A stretch of 64,000 nucleotides of DNA from Burkholderiaceae bacterium (GTDB lineage Bacteria; Pseudomonadota; Gammaproteobacteria; Burkholderiales; Burkholderiaceae): NCBI GenBank assembly GCA_947448695.1, contig CANFOL010000003.1:62001-126000 (forward strand), read 5' to 3'. The position numbers were made by a program, and so were the translations under genes. A model generated the notes under the pieces. The model made no database searches. It was not told the DNA's origin and was given only the letters and a program-made list of their open reading frames with translations. Positions 37,626-49,619 of this stretch are shown piece by piece. The first letter of the stretch is position 1, and every line of letters begins with the position of its first letter.

Positions 37626-39110
37626 ATGAATGCCATAATTCCACCACTTTTAAAAAGTCGTCAAGATTTTGTGGTTGGCTTATTAAAGCCAATCTTAGAT
37701 GAAGACACGCTTCTTTGGGAGCCTGAGGATACCATCCCCTATGAGTGTGATGGTTTAGCCGCTTATCGTCAGATGCCTTTAGCAGTTGCTCTTCCTCACA
37801 CAGAATCTCAAGTGATTGAAATTTTGAAGATTTGTCATGCAAATCATATACCTGTAGTGCCTCGGGGAGCTGGGACGGGCTTATCGGGTGGTGCAATGCC
37901 GATGGCAGATGGCCTCGTCTTATCTTTAGCCAAATTAAAAAAAATCATCGATATTAATCCTCTAGCAAGGACAGCTACTGTTCAACCAGGGGTCAGAAAT
38001 CTTGCCATCTCAGAGGCTGTTGCGAAACATCAACTCTACTATGCTCCAGATCCATCCTCTCAAATTGCATGCACGATTGGTGGTAACGTTAGCGAAAATT
38101 CTGGGGGAGTCCACTGCCTCAAATATGGCTTAACCATACATAACGTTCTTAGAATCCGGGCTATATTGATTACCGGTGAAGTAGTTGAATTTGGAGGGCT
38201 AGCGCCAGACAGTCCCGGATTAGATTTGTTTTCTATTTTTATTGGTAGTGAGGGCATGTTAGCTTTGGTAACCGAAGTGACAGTCAAGTTAGTTCCTAAG
38301 CCACAGCTGGCAAAAGTAATCATGGCTAGTTTTGATGATATTGAAAAAGGTGGAAATGCCGTTGCGGCTGTTATTGGAGCTGGAATTATCCCGGCTGGTT
38401 TGGAAATGATGGATCAACCAGCCACAAAAGCAGTTGAAGAATTCGTGCATGCTGGCTATGACGTTGATGCAAAAACAATTCTTCTTTGTGAATCTGATGG
38501 CACTCCAGAAGAAGTTGCAGAAGAAATAGAAAAAATGAGTGCAGTCTTAAAATCTAGTGGTGCATCACGACTTCAAGTTTCAGAAACTGAAGCTGAACGT
38601 TTAAGATTTTGGAGTGGTAGAAAAAATGCTTTTCCTGCAGCAGGTCGTGTATCTCCAGATTATTACTGTATGGATGGTACGATTCCGCGACGTCAAATTG
38701 CGGAACTGTTAAAACGTATTAAAGATATGGAAAGCAAATATCAGTTGGGATGTATGAATGTCTTTCATGCAGGGGATGGTAATATGCATCCGCTCATACT
38801 GTTTAACGGCGCTGATCACTCCGAATGGCGTCGTGCGGAAGATTTTGGTTCAGAAATTCTAGAAACTTGTGTTGAATTGGGTGGCACAATCACGGGTGAA
38901 CATGGGGTAGGTATAGAAAAAATTAATTCTATGTGTGTTCAATTTTCCGAGTTAGAAAGAAATTTATTCTGGTCTATTAAAGAGTCATTTGATCCACAAA
39001 AATTATTAAATCCTGATAAAGCAATTCCAACATTAAATCGATGTGCTGAATATGGTCGTGTAAGAATCAGTAATGGTGTAATTCCTCATCCAGATTTAGA
39101 ACGTTTTTAA
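37626..39110 (+). CDS. glcD: Glycolate oxidase subunit GlcD (FAD-linked)
   Basis: 494 residues. FAD-binding catalytic subunit that oxidises glycolate (or lactate) to the keto acid and passes electrons to GlcF and quinone. FAD loops PRGAGTGLSGGAMPM and GGNVSENSGGVHCLKYG, the substrate/FAD C-terminal domain with FHAGDGNMHPLI and TGEHGVGIEK. First gene of a glcD-glcE-glcF run continuing with yggS and proC. D-lactate dehydrogenase is a close relative, but glcE and glcF behind it decide for glycolate oxidase. A glcC-type regulator and malate synthase are absent here. Confidence 0.94.
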   Translation: MNAIIPPLLKSRQDFVVGLLKPILDEDTLLWEPEDTIPYECDGLAAYRQMPLAVALPHTESQVIEILKICHANHIPVVPRGAGTGLSGGAMPMADGLVLSLAKLKKIIDINPLARTATVQPGVRNLAISEAVAKHQLYYAPDPSSQIACTIGGNVSENSGGVHCLKYGLTIHNVLRIRAILITGEVVEFGGLAPDSPGLDLFSIFIGSEGMLALVTEVTVKLVPKPQLAKVIMASFDDIEKGGNAVAAVIGAGIIPAGLEMMDQPATKAVEEFVHAGYDVDAKTILLCESDGTPEEVAEEIEKMSAVLKSSGASRLQVSETEAERLRFWSGRKNAFPAAGRVSPDYYCMDGTIPRRQIAELLKRIKDMESKYQLGCMNVFHAGDGNMHPLILFNGADHSEWRRAEDFGSEILETCVELGGTITGEHGVGIEKINSMCVQFSELERNLFWSIKESFDPQKLLNPDKAIPTLNRCAEYGRVRISNGVIPHPDLERF

Positions 39111-39124
39111 TATCCCTATCATTT

Positions 39125-40228
39125 ATGCAAGTTGTACTGAATCTATTTAAAGAACAAATACAATCCGCTATTTCCAAGCAGAAAACAATTAACATCTGCG
39201 GTGGAAATACCAAGAATTGGTATGGAGATCTACCAAGTGGGGATGTATTAAACACCAAACAATATTCTGGTATTTTGGATTACCAGCCAGAAGAGCTCGT
39301 GATTACAGCATGTGCAGGAACCCCTTTAAAAGAAGTTGAATTAGCATTAGCCTCTAAAAATCAGTACTTTCCATTTGAACCTCCACATTATGGCGAGAAC
39401 GCCACCATTGGTGGCATGATTGCGGCTGGTTTAGCGGGTCCTGGCCGGGGTCAATTTGGAGGTCTCAGAGACTATGTTCTTGGGACAAAAATAATGGATG
39501 GTAACAGTCAGATCTTATCCTTTGGTGGTAAGGTTATGAAAAATGTGGCCGGTTATGATGTCTCACGTTTAATGCCTGGCTCTTTAGGTACTTTAGCCTT
39601 GATTCTTGAAGTATCAATCAAAGTTTTGCCTCTTCCAGCAAGAACTGAAACTTTAAAGTTTCACATCCAAGCAAGTCAAGCAATTCATCAAATGAATGCT
39701 TGGGCTAGTCAACCCCTACCTTTATCCGCTAGCACTTGGATAGGTAACTCTCAAAATGGTGAGCTATGGATTCGACTCGCTGGAGCAAATGCGGCAGTCG
39801 AGGCAGCAATCCATAAAATGCAACAACTTTTTCCTGCTCAAGTAATTGATACTCATCAAGCTCGTCAATTTTGGGAGAGTATTCGGGAACAAACTCATCC
39901 ATTCTTTGAAAATTCAAACGAGAACTTGTGGCGATTTGCTGTTAATCCACTATCAGAGCCTTTTACAACTGGACATCCAACAATGATGGAATGGTTTGGT
40001 GGTCAACGTTGGATCAAAGGAAATTTAAATCACGAAGAGGCTCAAAGTATTGCAGCTCAACACCAAGGCTATGCAACTTTATATAGAAATAATAATCAAT
40101 GCTCTGGTAGTGTATTTACATCAATTACCGCAAACCCTCTTACTGCTCCTCTAGCAATAGTTCAAAAAAGGGTGCAAAATGCCTTTGACCCACATGGGGT
40201 TTTCCGAACTGGAAGAATGCCTTATTAA
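39125..40228 (+). CDS. glcE: Glycolate oxidase subunit GlcE (FAD-binding)
   Basis: 367 residues. Second FAD-binding subunit, sharing the PCMH fold with GlcD but shorter. GGNTKNWYG (26-34) opens the FAD domain, GENATIGGMIAAGLAGPGRG and VMKNVAGYDVSRLMPGSLG are family blocks, and the end HGVFRTGRMPY is typical. Lies 14 bases after glcD and 3 before glcF. All three subunits are needed for activity in E. coli. Confidence 0.94.
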   Translation: MQVVLNLFKEQIQSAISKQKTINICGGNTKNWYGDLPSGDVLNTKQYSGILDYQPEELVITACAGTPLKEVELALASKNQYFPFEPPHYGENATIGGMIAAGLAGPGRGQFGGLRDYVLGTKIMDGNSQILSFGGKVMKNVAGYDVSRLMPGSLGTLALILEVSIKVLPLPARTETLKFHIQASQAIHQMNAWASQPLPLSASTWIGNSQNGELWIRLAGANAAVEAAIHKMQQLFPAQVIDTHQARQFWESIREQTHPFFENSNENLWRFAVNPLSEPFTTGHPTMMEWFGGQRWIKGNLNHEEAQSIAAQHQGYATLYRNNNQCSGSVFTSITANPLTAPLAIVQKRVQNAFDPHGVFRTGRMPY

Positions 40229-40231
40229 CTT

Positions 40232-41488
40232 ATGCAAACCGATTTATCTCCACATTTATTAAATCATCCTGAAGGATTAGAAGCCCAAAAACTTTTATCC
40301 AACTGCGTCCATTGTGGCTTTTGTACAGCTACTTGCCCAACATACCAGCTTTTAGGTGATGAACTAGATGGCCCACGTGGGCGTATTTATCTCATCAAAC
40401 AAATGGCTGAAGGTGCAATCGCTACTGAAAAAACGCGGACTCATTTAGATCGTTGTTTAACGTGTCGAAATTGTGAAAGTACTTGTCCTAGCGGAGTTCA
40501 ATACGGACATCTCTTAGATATTGGCAGAAAGTGGGCGGAAGAGCAAACTCCTCCAAGACCCATTCAAGAACGTGTTGTAAGGTGGTTATTAAAAGAAACA
40601 TTAACCAGGCCAGAAATTTTTGACCCTGCCATGAAAATAGGCCGAGCAATAAAACCTGTCTTACCTAAATCACTGCAGAAAAAAATTCCAGAATCTTTAC
40701 TTAGTGGTTCAGCTAAGAGTTACCAACCTGTGGCGTTTAAAGAAAAAATGTTGTTTTTAGCAGGTTGTGTTCAACCAAGTATGTTGCCGAATATCAACCA
40801 AGCAACTCAACGCGTTCTAAATTTTTTACAGATTGATCTGATTGCTCCAAAATCTGCGGGTTGTTGTGGAGCATTAAAACACCATTTAAATGATCACGCC
40901 GGCGGTCAAGTCGAGATGCGAAGAAATATTGATGCATGGTGGCCAATCATTGAAAAAGAAAATATTTCCGCTATAGTAATGAATGCTTCAGGGTGTGGGG
41001 TCATGGTCAAAGACTATGGATATCTTTTACGAGATGATCCTCAATATGCTGCTAAGGCTCTAAAAATTAGCTCAATGACTAAGGATATTTGTGAAATTTT
41101 GCCTGATTACATCGACCAACTAAAGGCAAAAATTGGTTCTGAAGCAAAAACTGGTTTAACTTATCATCCCCCCTGTACCCTTCAACATGGTCAAAAAATT
41201 CAGGGTAAAGTAGAGGATATACTTTCACAATTAGGTGTCAAAATCAATCTCTGTGAGGATAGTCACCTTTGCTGCGGCTCTGCAGGGACGTACTCTATTC
41301 TGCAAGACTCGTTATCATCTCAATTGCGTGAACAAAAATTGACTCGCCTGATGCAAGCATGCCAAACCAATAATTCAGAATATATTGTGTCAGGTAATAT
41401 TGGTTGTATTACACACCTGCAAAATGATCAGCTTCCAGTGACGCATTGGATTGAAATTGTTGATCAATTAATTTTAAAAGCATCCTAA
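40232..41488 (+). CDS. glcF: Glycolate oxidase iron-sulfur subunit GlcF
   Basis: 418 residues. Two 4Fe-4S motifs are seen near the start: Cys25, 28, 31, 35 (CVHCGFCTATCP) and Cys75, 78, 81, 85 (CLTCRNCESTCP). Two CCG domains follow (KSAGCCGALKHHL and DSHLCCGSAGTYSI), as in HdrD-like quinone-coupled subunits. It carries electrons from GlcD/E to the membrane quinone pool. Between glcE and yggS with 3- and 4-base gaps, so the five genes glcD to proC look like one operon. Confidence 0.95.
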   Translation: MQTDLSPHLLNHPEGLEAQKLLSNCVHCGFCTATCPTYQLLGDELDGPRGRIYLIKQMAEGAIATEKTRTHLDRCLTCRNCESTCPSGVQYGHLLDIGRKWAEEQTPPRPIQERVVRWLLKETLTRPEIFDPAMKIGRAIKPVLPKSLQKKIPESLLSGSAKSYQPVAFKEKMLFLAGCVQPSMLPNINQATQRVLNFLQIDLIAPKSAGCCGALKHHLNDHAGGQVEMRRNIDAWWPIIEKENISAIVMNASGCGVMVKDYGYLLRDDPQYAAKALKISSMTKDICEILPDYIDQLKAKIGSEAKTGLTYHPPCTLQHGQKIQGKVEDILSQLGVKINLCEDSHLCCGSAGTYSILQDSLSSQLREQKLTRLMQACQTNNSEYIVSGNIGCITHLQNDQLPVTHWIEIVDQLILKAS

Positions 41489-41492
41489 TCTG

Positions 41493-42218
41493 ATGAACTC
41501 CATTTCAGAAAATCTTTTATTAGTAAATAATCGTATTCAACTTGCTTGTAAACATGCTAACAGGGATAAAAAGGATGTGGGCTTAGTTGCTGTGTCAAAA
41601 AAGCACTCCGTAGAACAAGTAAGAGCCGCTTTTGAAGCAGGTCAATTTAGTTTTGCAGAAAACTATGTCCAAGAAGGCGTAAATAAAATTGGCTCCTTAC
41701 AGGATATCCGCAATCAAATAACTTGGCATTTTATAGGTCCAATCCAAAGTAATAAAACCCGCTTTATTGCCGAGTCATTTGATTGGGTACAAAGTATCGA
41801 CCGCCTAAAGATTGCCGAAAGACTTTCTGAGCAAAGACCTAGCGATTTGGCTGACTTAAATATCTGTTTACAAGTCAATATTTCTGGCGAGTCCTCAAAA
41901 AGTGGGGTATCCCCTAGAGAGGCTTTGTTGACTTGTTTAGAATTAACTGAACTACCAAACTTATCTCTTAGAGGTTTAATGGCTATCCCTGAACCAGGTG
42001 CATCGTTACAATCGATGAAAGAGTTTCAGCAATTATTTATTGAAATACAAAAACATTTAAAAAAATACCAATTCAAAAATCAATTTGATACTTTATCGAT
42101 TGGGATGTCAGATGACCTAGAGCAATCAATACAAGCAGGTAGTACGATGGTTAGAATTGGGACTGCTATATTTGGTACCCGAAATATTGAAGAAGATAAG
42201 GAAGACTTAAATACTTAA
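41493..42218 (+). CDS. yggS: YggS family pyridoxal-phosphate homeostasis protein
   Basis: 241 residues. A PLP-binding TIM barrel without known catalytic activity that keeps free PLP balanced. The PLP lysine is probably Lys36 in VAVSKKHS; FAENYVQEG, WHFIGPIQSNKTR and SIGMSDDLEQSIQAGSTMVRIGTAIFG are the family motifs. The yggS-proC pair is widely conserved, as here with a 2-base gap. Confidence 0.94.
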   Translation: MNSISENLLLVNNRIQLACKHANRDKKDVGLVAVSKKHSVEQVRAAFEAGQFSFAENYVQEGVNKIGSLQDIRNQITWHFIGPIQSNKTRFIAESFDWVQSIDRLKIAERLSEQRPSDLADLNICLQVNISGESSKSGVSPREALLTCLELTELPNLSLRGLMAIPEPGASLQSMKEFQQLFIEIQKHLKKYQFKNQFDTLSIGMSDDLEQSIQAGSTMVRIGTAIFGTRNIEEDKEDLNT

Positions 42219-42220
42219 CA

Positions 42221-43072
42221 ATGGCTGAATCTGGACAAATCAAAATTTCATTTCTAGGCGGTGGCAATATGGCCAGCGCTATGATCAGTGGCTTAATACA
42301 GCAAGGTTTTTTACCTAACAATTTATTAGCTATAGACCCACTCCCAACCGCACGAAATTATTTGTATGAACAATTTAAGATTCGTACTGCAACTGATGTC
42401 TCTCAATGTGAAAACTTTCTTGAGGTTTCTCAATTAATTGTTTTATGTGTCAAGCCTCAACAACTCTTAGAGGCAATTACTCAATTGAATATAAGCCTGA
42501 CGCATTTGTCAGGCCCACAAGTACTGACTCTCAGTATTGTTGCTGGGGTTAAGATTGCTGACATCGCCAAACAATTAGGTCATTCACGAATCGTACGTGC
42601 TATGCCAAATACGCCCGCACTGATTCAAAAAGGAATTACAGGTTTATACGCTGGTCAACATGTTAATCAACAAGATATTCAATTGATTAATATGGTTTGT
42701 CAGTCTATCGGTGCTTCTATTTGGGTGAATCATGAAGTCCTATTAGATGCAGTGACTGCAATCTCTGGCAGTGGTCCTGCTTATGTTTTTTCTATGATTG
42801 AACACCTTACAAACAGTGGTCTTAAGTTAGGGCTAACAGCTGAACAAGCTAAATTACTAGCGACCCATACTGTAATTGGAGCAGGTCAATTAGCCTTAAC
42901 TTCTGCAGATTCAGCAAGTCAATTAAGAGAGAAAGTTACCTCAAAAGGTGGTACTACTTTTGCGGCTTTAGAAATACTAAATCAACGATCTTGGGGTGAG
43001 GCTTTAGAAGAAGCAGTCCAGGCTGCTAATCAACGCGCTAAAGAAATGGGTGAGGAATTTAGTAAAAAGTAA
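42221..43072 (+). CDS. proC: Pyrroline-5-carboxylate reductase
   Basis: 283 residues. NAD(P)H-dependent last step of proline synthesis. Rossmann start FLGGGNMASAMISGL (11-25), VRAMPNTPALIQKGITGLYA, and the C-terminal AISGSGPAYVFSMIEHL and REKVTSKGGTTFAAL are the ProC signature. Follows yggS by 2 bases; its stop codon abuts that of ubiA on the opposite strand with nothing between. Confidence 0.96.
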   Translation: MAESGQIKISFLGGGNMASAMISGLIQQGFLPNNLLAIDPLPTARNYLYEQFKIRTATDVSQCENFLEVSQLIVLCVKPQQLLEAITQLNISLTHLSGPQVLTLSIVAGVKIADIAKQLGHSRIVRAMPNTPALIQKGITGLYAGQHVNQQDIQLINMVCQSIGASIWVNHEVLLDAVTAISGSGPAYVFSMIEHLTNSGLKLGLTAEQAKLLATHTVIGAGQLALTSADSASQLREKVTSKGGTTFAALEILNQRSWGEALEEAVQAANQRAKEMGEEFSKK

Positions 43073-43936
43073 CTATCTCAAATAATAAGCTAAAGCTACA
43101 CCTAAAAAAAGTATGGCTCCCAGCCAATTATTATGATTAAACGCTGCAAAACATTTCATGCGATCTCTCGTTTTCACCAGAGTATAGTGATAGGCCGCGC
43201 AAAGTATCGCCCCTACCCAACCAATCCAAAACCATACATTCAGGTTTTCTAGACTGGCTAAAAAAGCCATAATTGCAAAAAATAAAATATAGCAAGTCAA
43301 TATCGCAGTGACTTCATAATGGCCAAAAGTAATCGCCGATGTTTTAATGCCAATTTTTATATCATCATCTCGATCAACCATTGCATAAGCAGTGTCATAG
43401 GCGATCGCCCAAAAGATATTACCGAGTAACATCAGCCATGCTTGCCAAGGAACTGAATTTAATTCAGCCGCATAAGACATTGGAATTCCAAATCCAAACG
43501 CAACTCCCAATACGGCTTGAGGCATCGAAAAAAATCGCTTAGTAAATGGATATATTACGGCGATCAATAATGCAACAAAAGATAATTGTATTGTTAACCA
43601 ATTCAGGCGTAAAACTAAAACAAAGGCAAGTAAAGCTAATGTTCCGGCAACTATTAATGTTTCTTTCCCACTAATCTTTCCTGAGGTGAGAGGCCTTTTT
43701 TCAGTTCGTTTTACATATCGATCAAAATCACGATCAGCGAAGTCATTTACTGCACATCCAGCACTTCGCATCAGTAAAGTCCCGCAAGAAAATATCAAGA
43801 TATGTTCGATTGAAGGCTGCCCATGACTTGCAAACCATAGTGCCCAAAGTGTTGGCCAAAGAAGTAAAACAGTTCCTATAGGCTTATGCAGTCGAACCAA
43901 ATAAGCGTATTGAGTGAGTCGATCAATCAAACTCAT
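43073..43936 (-). CDS. ubiA: 4-hydroxybenzoate octaprenyltransferase
   Basis: 287 residues, about eight to nine membrane helices. Attaches the polyprenyl tail to 4-hydroxybenzoate in ubiquinone synthesis. The two Asp-rich sites that bind magnesium and the prenyl diphosphate are NDFADRDFDRYVKRT and YDTAYAMVDRDDDIKIG. Starts one base after the oxyR stop, so recG-oxyR-ubiA read as one unit. Chorismate lyase (ubiC) is not adjacent. Confidence 0.95.
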   Translation of the reverse strand: MSLIDRLTQYAYLVRLHKPIGTVLLLWPTLWALWFASHGQPSIEHILIFSCGTLLMRSAGCAVNDFADRDFDRYVKRTEKRPLTSGKISGKETLIVAGTLALLAFVLVLRLNWLTIQLSFVALLIAVIYPFTKRFFSMPQAVLGVAFGFGIPMSYAAELNSVPWQAWLMLLGNIFWAIAYDTAYAMVDRDDDIKIGIKTSAITFGHYEVTAILTCYILFFAIMAFLASLENLNVWFWIGWVGAILCAAYHYTLVKTRDRMKCFAAFNHNNWLGAILFLGVALAYYLR

Positions 43937-43937
43937 C

Positions 43938-44861
43938 TTATAGCCACTTCACATCACTTAATTGACAGTATTTAACAGTCTTTGCAAGTGCATTAACTGC
44001 TGGAGATCGAACGTGCCCTTTCCGATAGACCAAAACGACTCGTCTAGACGGCTGTGGATCTACAAATGGCACATATTTCACCAAGGTTTCTTTAAGATGG
44101 TTTGAGGAAACCGCGGCACTTGGTAATACTGAAATTCCAATACCACCCATCACCATTTGGCGAATCGTTTCTAAAGAAGATCCTTCATAATTTTTAGGTC
44201 CTTCTTCAGATAAAAATTTTGCACGATTTAGTTCAGGACATACTTGCAACACATGATCTCTAAAGCAATGCCCCGCGCCTAAAAGAAGCATATTCTGAGA
44301 TGCTAATTCTTGCGGCTCAATGGCAGATCGATTGTTCCACTCATGGGTAGCTGGTACTGTAACTATATAAGGCTCATCGTATAGGGCGATAATTTCTAAA
44401 CCAGCTGTATTGAAAGGCTCTGCCAAAATTGCACAATCCAATTCGTCTTGTTTAATCATTTCTAAAATAGAAGCTGTAAATGTCTCATATAGAAATAATG
44501 GAATTTCAGGCAAACTATCTTTTGTCTGTCTCACTAGGCTAGGTAATAAATAAGGTGCAATCGTATAAATTGCACCTAAGCGCAACGGCCCTTTCATTGG
44601 ATCAACTCCAATTTTTGCCATTTCTGAAAAACGCTTCGCTTCATCTAAGACACGATGTGCCTGCTCAATTAATAATTTTCCTTGTGGAGTTAAAGTAATA
44701 TCTCCTGAGTGTCTTTGAAAAATTTGCACCCCAAGTTCATCTTCTAATTTTTTGACGGCTACTGACAAGGTAGGTTGAGAAACAAAACAAATTTGTGAGG
44801 CACGACCAAAATGCTTTTCTTTTGCTACAGCCACAATGTATCGAAGTTCAGTAAGCGTCAT
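43938..44861 (-). CDS. oxyR: Hydrogen peroxide-sensing regulator OxyR (LysR family)
   Basis: 307 residues. LysR helix-turn-helix at 18-40 and a periplasmic-binding-like effector domain. The redox cysteines are in place at Cys199 and Cys208 (GAGHCFRDHVLQVCPE), the same numbers as in E. coli OxyR, where they form a disulfide on peroxide stress. This makes OxyR much more likely than another LysR regulator. Between recG and ubiA with 1-base gaps; no divergent target gene here, so its regulon lies elsewhere. Confidence 0.95.
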   Translation of the reverse strand: MTLTELRYIVAVAKEKHFGRASQICFVSQPTLSVAVKKLEDELGVQIFQRHSGDITLTPQGKLLIEQAHRVLDEAKRFSEMAKIGVDPMKGPLRLGAIYTIAPYLLPSLVRQTKDSLPEIPLFLYETFTASILEMIKQDELDCAILAEPFNTAGLEIIALYDEPYIVTVPATHEWNNRSAIEPQELASQNMLLLGAGHCFRDHVLQVCPELNRAKFLSEEGPKNYEGSSLETIRQMVMGGIGISVLPSAAVSSNHLKETLVKYVPFVDPQPSRRVVLVYRKGHVRSPAVNALAKTVKYCQLSDVKWL

Positions 44862-44862
44862 T

Positions 44863-46923
44863 TTAAGCTTTAAGATAATCTACTCTTGACCCCAGCCAAC
44901 GGTGCAAATGAAGCTCTGCTAATTGTGGGGATGTATTTAATATATCATGTGCAAAATCTTTTACTAAAGACACTAACCAAGCATCTCTTTGTAAATCAAC
45001 AAATCGCAACATGGTATCGCCGGACTGTCTTGAGCCCAATAACTCCCCTGGACCACGCAGTAATAAATCATGTTCCGCAATCACAAAACCATCCGTATTT
45101 TCACGTAAAACCTTAAGCCGTTCTTTAGCTGACATCGATAATTGTTCGCCATAGAGCAAAATACACACCGACTCCACATCACCACGTCCAACCCTGCCAC
45201 GCAGTTGGTGTATTTGCGAATATCCAAAACGTTCCGCATGTTCAATGACCATTAAACTTGCATTCGGCACATCAACCCCTACCTCGATGACGGTGGTACT
45301 AACCAATAACTGCATTTTGCCTTGTTTAAATTCATTCATAATGACCGACTTATCTTCGCTCGACATCTTCCCATGAATCATGCCAACTTTAAAATCAGAT
45401 AATTCTTGGCTTAATACATTATAGGTATCAACAACTGTCTGTAACTGTAGTACTTCTGATTCCTCAATTAATGGGCAAACCCAATATGCCTGTCGCCCCT
45501 TTTTTAACTCGTCACGAATACCCAACACAACTTCAGAACGTCTAGAATCTCTAAGCGTTTTTGTAATGATGGGCTTCCTTCCGGGAGGCAATTCATCGAT
45601 TACCGACACTTCCAAATCGGCATAATAGGTCATTGCCAATGTTCTAGGGATCGGCGTGGCTGACATCATCAACTGATGCGCAAAAATTGCATCTTGCCCC
45701 TGCTGCCCATGAAATTGTAATCTCTGACGAACACCAAATCGATGTTGTTCATCGATGATGGCAAGCCCCAAATGAGCAAATTCAACGCCTTCTTGAATCA
45801 GAGCATGAGTTCCAATGGCAAGTTGTGCTTTACCACTACTTATTTTTTCCTGAGCAACCTTCTTTTCTTTAGCCTTTAAACTTCCAGTTAACCAAGTAAT
45901 TTCTATATTCAGTTGAGTAAACCAAGGTAAAAGTTTTCGATAGTGCTGTTCTGCGAGAATTTCCGTTGGCGCCATAAATGCTACTTGATACCCATGACCA
46001 ATCGCATGCGCTGCGGCTAAGGCAGCAACGGCAGTTTTCCCACTTCCAACATCACCCTGCAAAAGACGATTCATCGGATAAGGATTTGCTAAATCGTCTG
46101 TAATTTCTGCCCATACTTTTTGCTGTGCGTTCGTAAGCGCAAATGGGAATAACTTTAAAAGCTCTTTGACTAAGCCATCCTTTTGTAATGGCATTTGTAC
46201 TGACTTCCTTTTTTTTCTTTCAATATGGGCTCTTTGTAAAGATATTTGTTGCGCGAGTAATTCCTCAAATTGAATTCTTCGCCATGCCGGATGAGTCCTT
46301 TCTAATAAAGCGTTTTTATCAGTTTGTGCGGTTGGATAATGTAATGTAAAAATCGACTCCTCAAGACTTGGGAGTTCTTTTAAGAAAGCATACTTTGGCT
46401 GGTCAATTTGCTTCAGCACAATGATTTCTCTAAGAAATTGTTTTACTGATATATCTTTTAATCCCTTTTCAATGCCCTTACGAACCGTTATTTGCCCCAC
46501 TCCTGCAATCGTTGAGTAAATCGGTGTTAGTTGTTGTGGTAAGGGCGTATCTGGCAACACTGATTTCACTGTTGGATGAACTATTTCAGGTCCCATAAAT
46601 CCTGTTTTAACTTCACCACGCACCCTCAGGAAATTTCCAATCGCCATTTGTTTTTGTTGGCTAGGGTAAAAATTTAAAAAGCGAAGTATTAATTCACTAC
46701 CCTCATCAGCAATAACAACTACTAATTGTCGGCGAGGACGAAACTTCACTTCACATTGAATAACTTTTCCTTGTGTCTGAATTGGTTCTATACTTGTAAC
46801 GGATATGGCTTGCTCAATTGATATCAGTGCTGTCTCGTCTTCATATCGAATAGGCAAATGCAAAGCAAGTGATGCCGGTGTATTTAACCCAAGTCGAGAT
46901 AATGGTGATTTACTTTCTGCCAT
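44863..46923 (-). CDS. recG: ATP-dependent DNA helicase RecG
   Basis: 686 residues. Reverses stalled forks and branch-migrates Holliday junctions. An OB-fold wedge domain (about 45-150) precedes the superfamily 2 motor: Walker A GDVGSGKTAVA near residue 290, motif II IIDEQHRFGV, then TPIPRTLAMT and the C-terminal GRVGRGDVESVCILLY. First gene of recG-oxyR-ubiA, divergent from queA with 48 bases between starts. Confidence 0.96.
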   Translation of the reverse strand: MAESKSPLSRLGLNTPASLALHLPIRYEDETALISIEQAISVTSIEPIQTQGKVIQCEVKFRPRRQLVVVIADEGSELILRFLNFYPSQQKQMAIGNFLRVRGEVKTGFMGPEIVHPTVKSVLPDTPLPQQLTPIYSTIAGVGQITVRKGIEKGLKDISVKQFLREIIVLKQIDQPKYAFLKELPSLEESIFTLHYPTAQTDKNALLERTHPAWRRIQFEELLAQQISLQRAHIERKKRKSVQMPLQKDGLVKELLKLFPFALTNAQQKVWAEITDDLANPYPMNRLLQGDVGSGKTAVAALAAAHAIGHGYQVAFMAPTEILAEQHYRKLLPWFTQLNIEITWLTGSLKAKEKKVAQEKISSGKAQLAIGTHALIQEGVEFAHLGLAIIDEQHRFGVRQRLQFHGQQGQDAIFAHQLMMSATPIPRTLAMTYYADLEVSVIDELPPGRKPIITKTLRDSRRSEVVLGIRDELKKGRQAYWVCPLIEESEVLQLQTVVDTYNVLSQELSDFKVGMIHGKMSSEDKSVIMNEFKQGKMQLLVSTTVIEVGVDVPNASLMVIEHAERFGYSQIHQLRGRVGRGDVESVCILLYGEQLSMSAKERLKVLRENTDGFVIAEHDLLLRGPGELLGSRQSGDTMLRFVDLQRDAWLVSLVKDFAHDILNTSPQLAELHLHRWLGSRVDYLKA

Positions 46924-46971
46924 TTGGTTTAAGTATTACGATTAGAATATTTCATTTATCATTCTTTATTT

Positions 46972-49223
<2,252 letters not shown>

Positions 49224-49284
49224 GTCCGTTAAAATCTACTTAAAATTAACCTCAATCCAATTTTTTCACTTTTAAGGAATATTT

Positions 49285-49611
49285 ATGTTTATTAACAACG
49301 CGTATGCGCAATTCGGTGGTGCTGGTGGCGCAGACAGTGGGCTTTCTTCAATCATCATGATGGTTGGTATGTTCGCTGTCCTATATTTCATCATGATTAG
49401 ACCACAAATGAAGCGTCAAAAAGAATTAAAAGCAATGCTCGAGTCTTTATCGAAAGGTGATGAGGTTTCTACTGCGAGTGGCCTAATGGGAAAAATAACC
49501 GAGCTCAATGATCAATATGTTAGCGTTGAACTATCCACTAATTTAACCGTCAAAATGCAAAAATCAGCCATTGCTGCTGTTCTTCCTAAAGACACTCTCA
49601 AATCTATCTAA
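49285..49611 (+). CDS. yajC: Preprotein translocase subunit YajC
   Basis: 108 residues. Single membrane helix (about 21-39, with IIMMVGMFAVLYFIMIRPQ) then a cytoplasmic domain (MKRQKELKAMLESLSKGDEV). It joins SecDF to the SecYEG channel. AAGGA precedes the start. Expressed with secD 8 bases downstream; the 61-base gap upstream may contain its own promoter. Confidence 0.95.
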   Translation: MFINNAYAQFGGAGGADSGLSSIIMMVGMFAVLYFIMIRPQMKRQKELKAMLESLSKGDEVSTASGLMGKITELNDQYVSVELSTNLTVKMQKSAIAAVLPKDTLKSI

Positions 49612-49619
49612 GTTTACGC

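Noticed and set aside
37624..37896. 90-residue minus-strand frame overlapping the start of glcD
   Set aside because: Overlaps the conserved FAD-binding start of glcD and has no recognisable domain.
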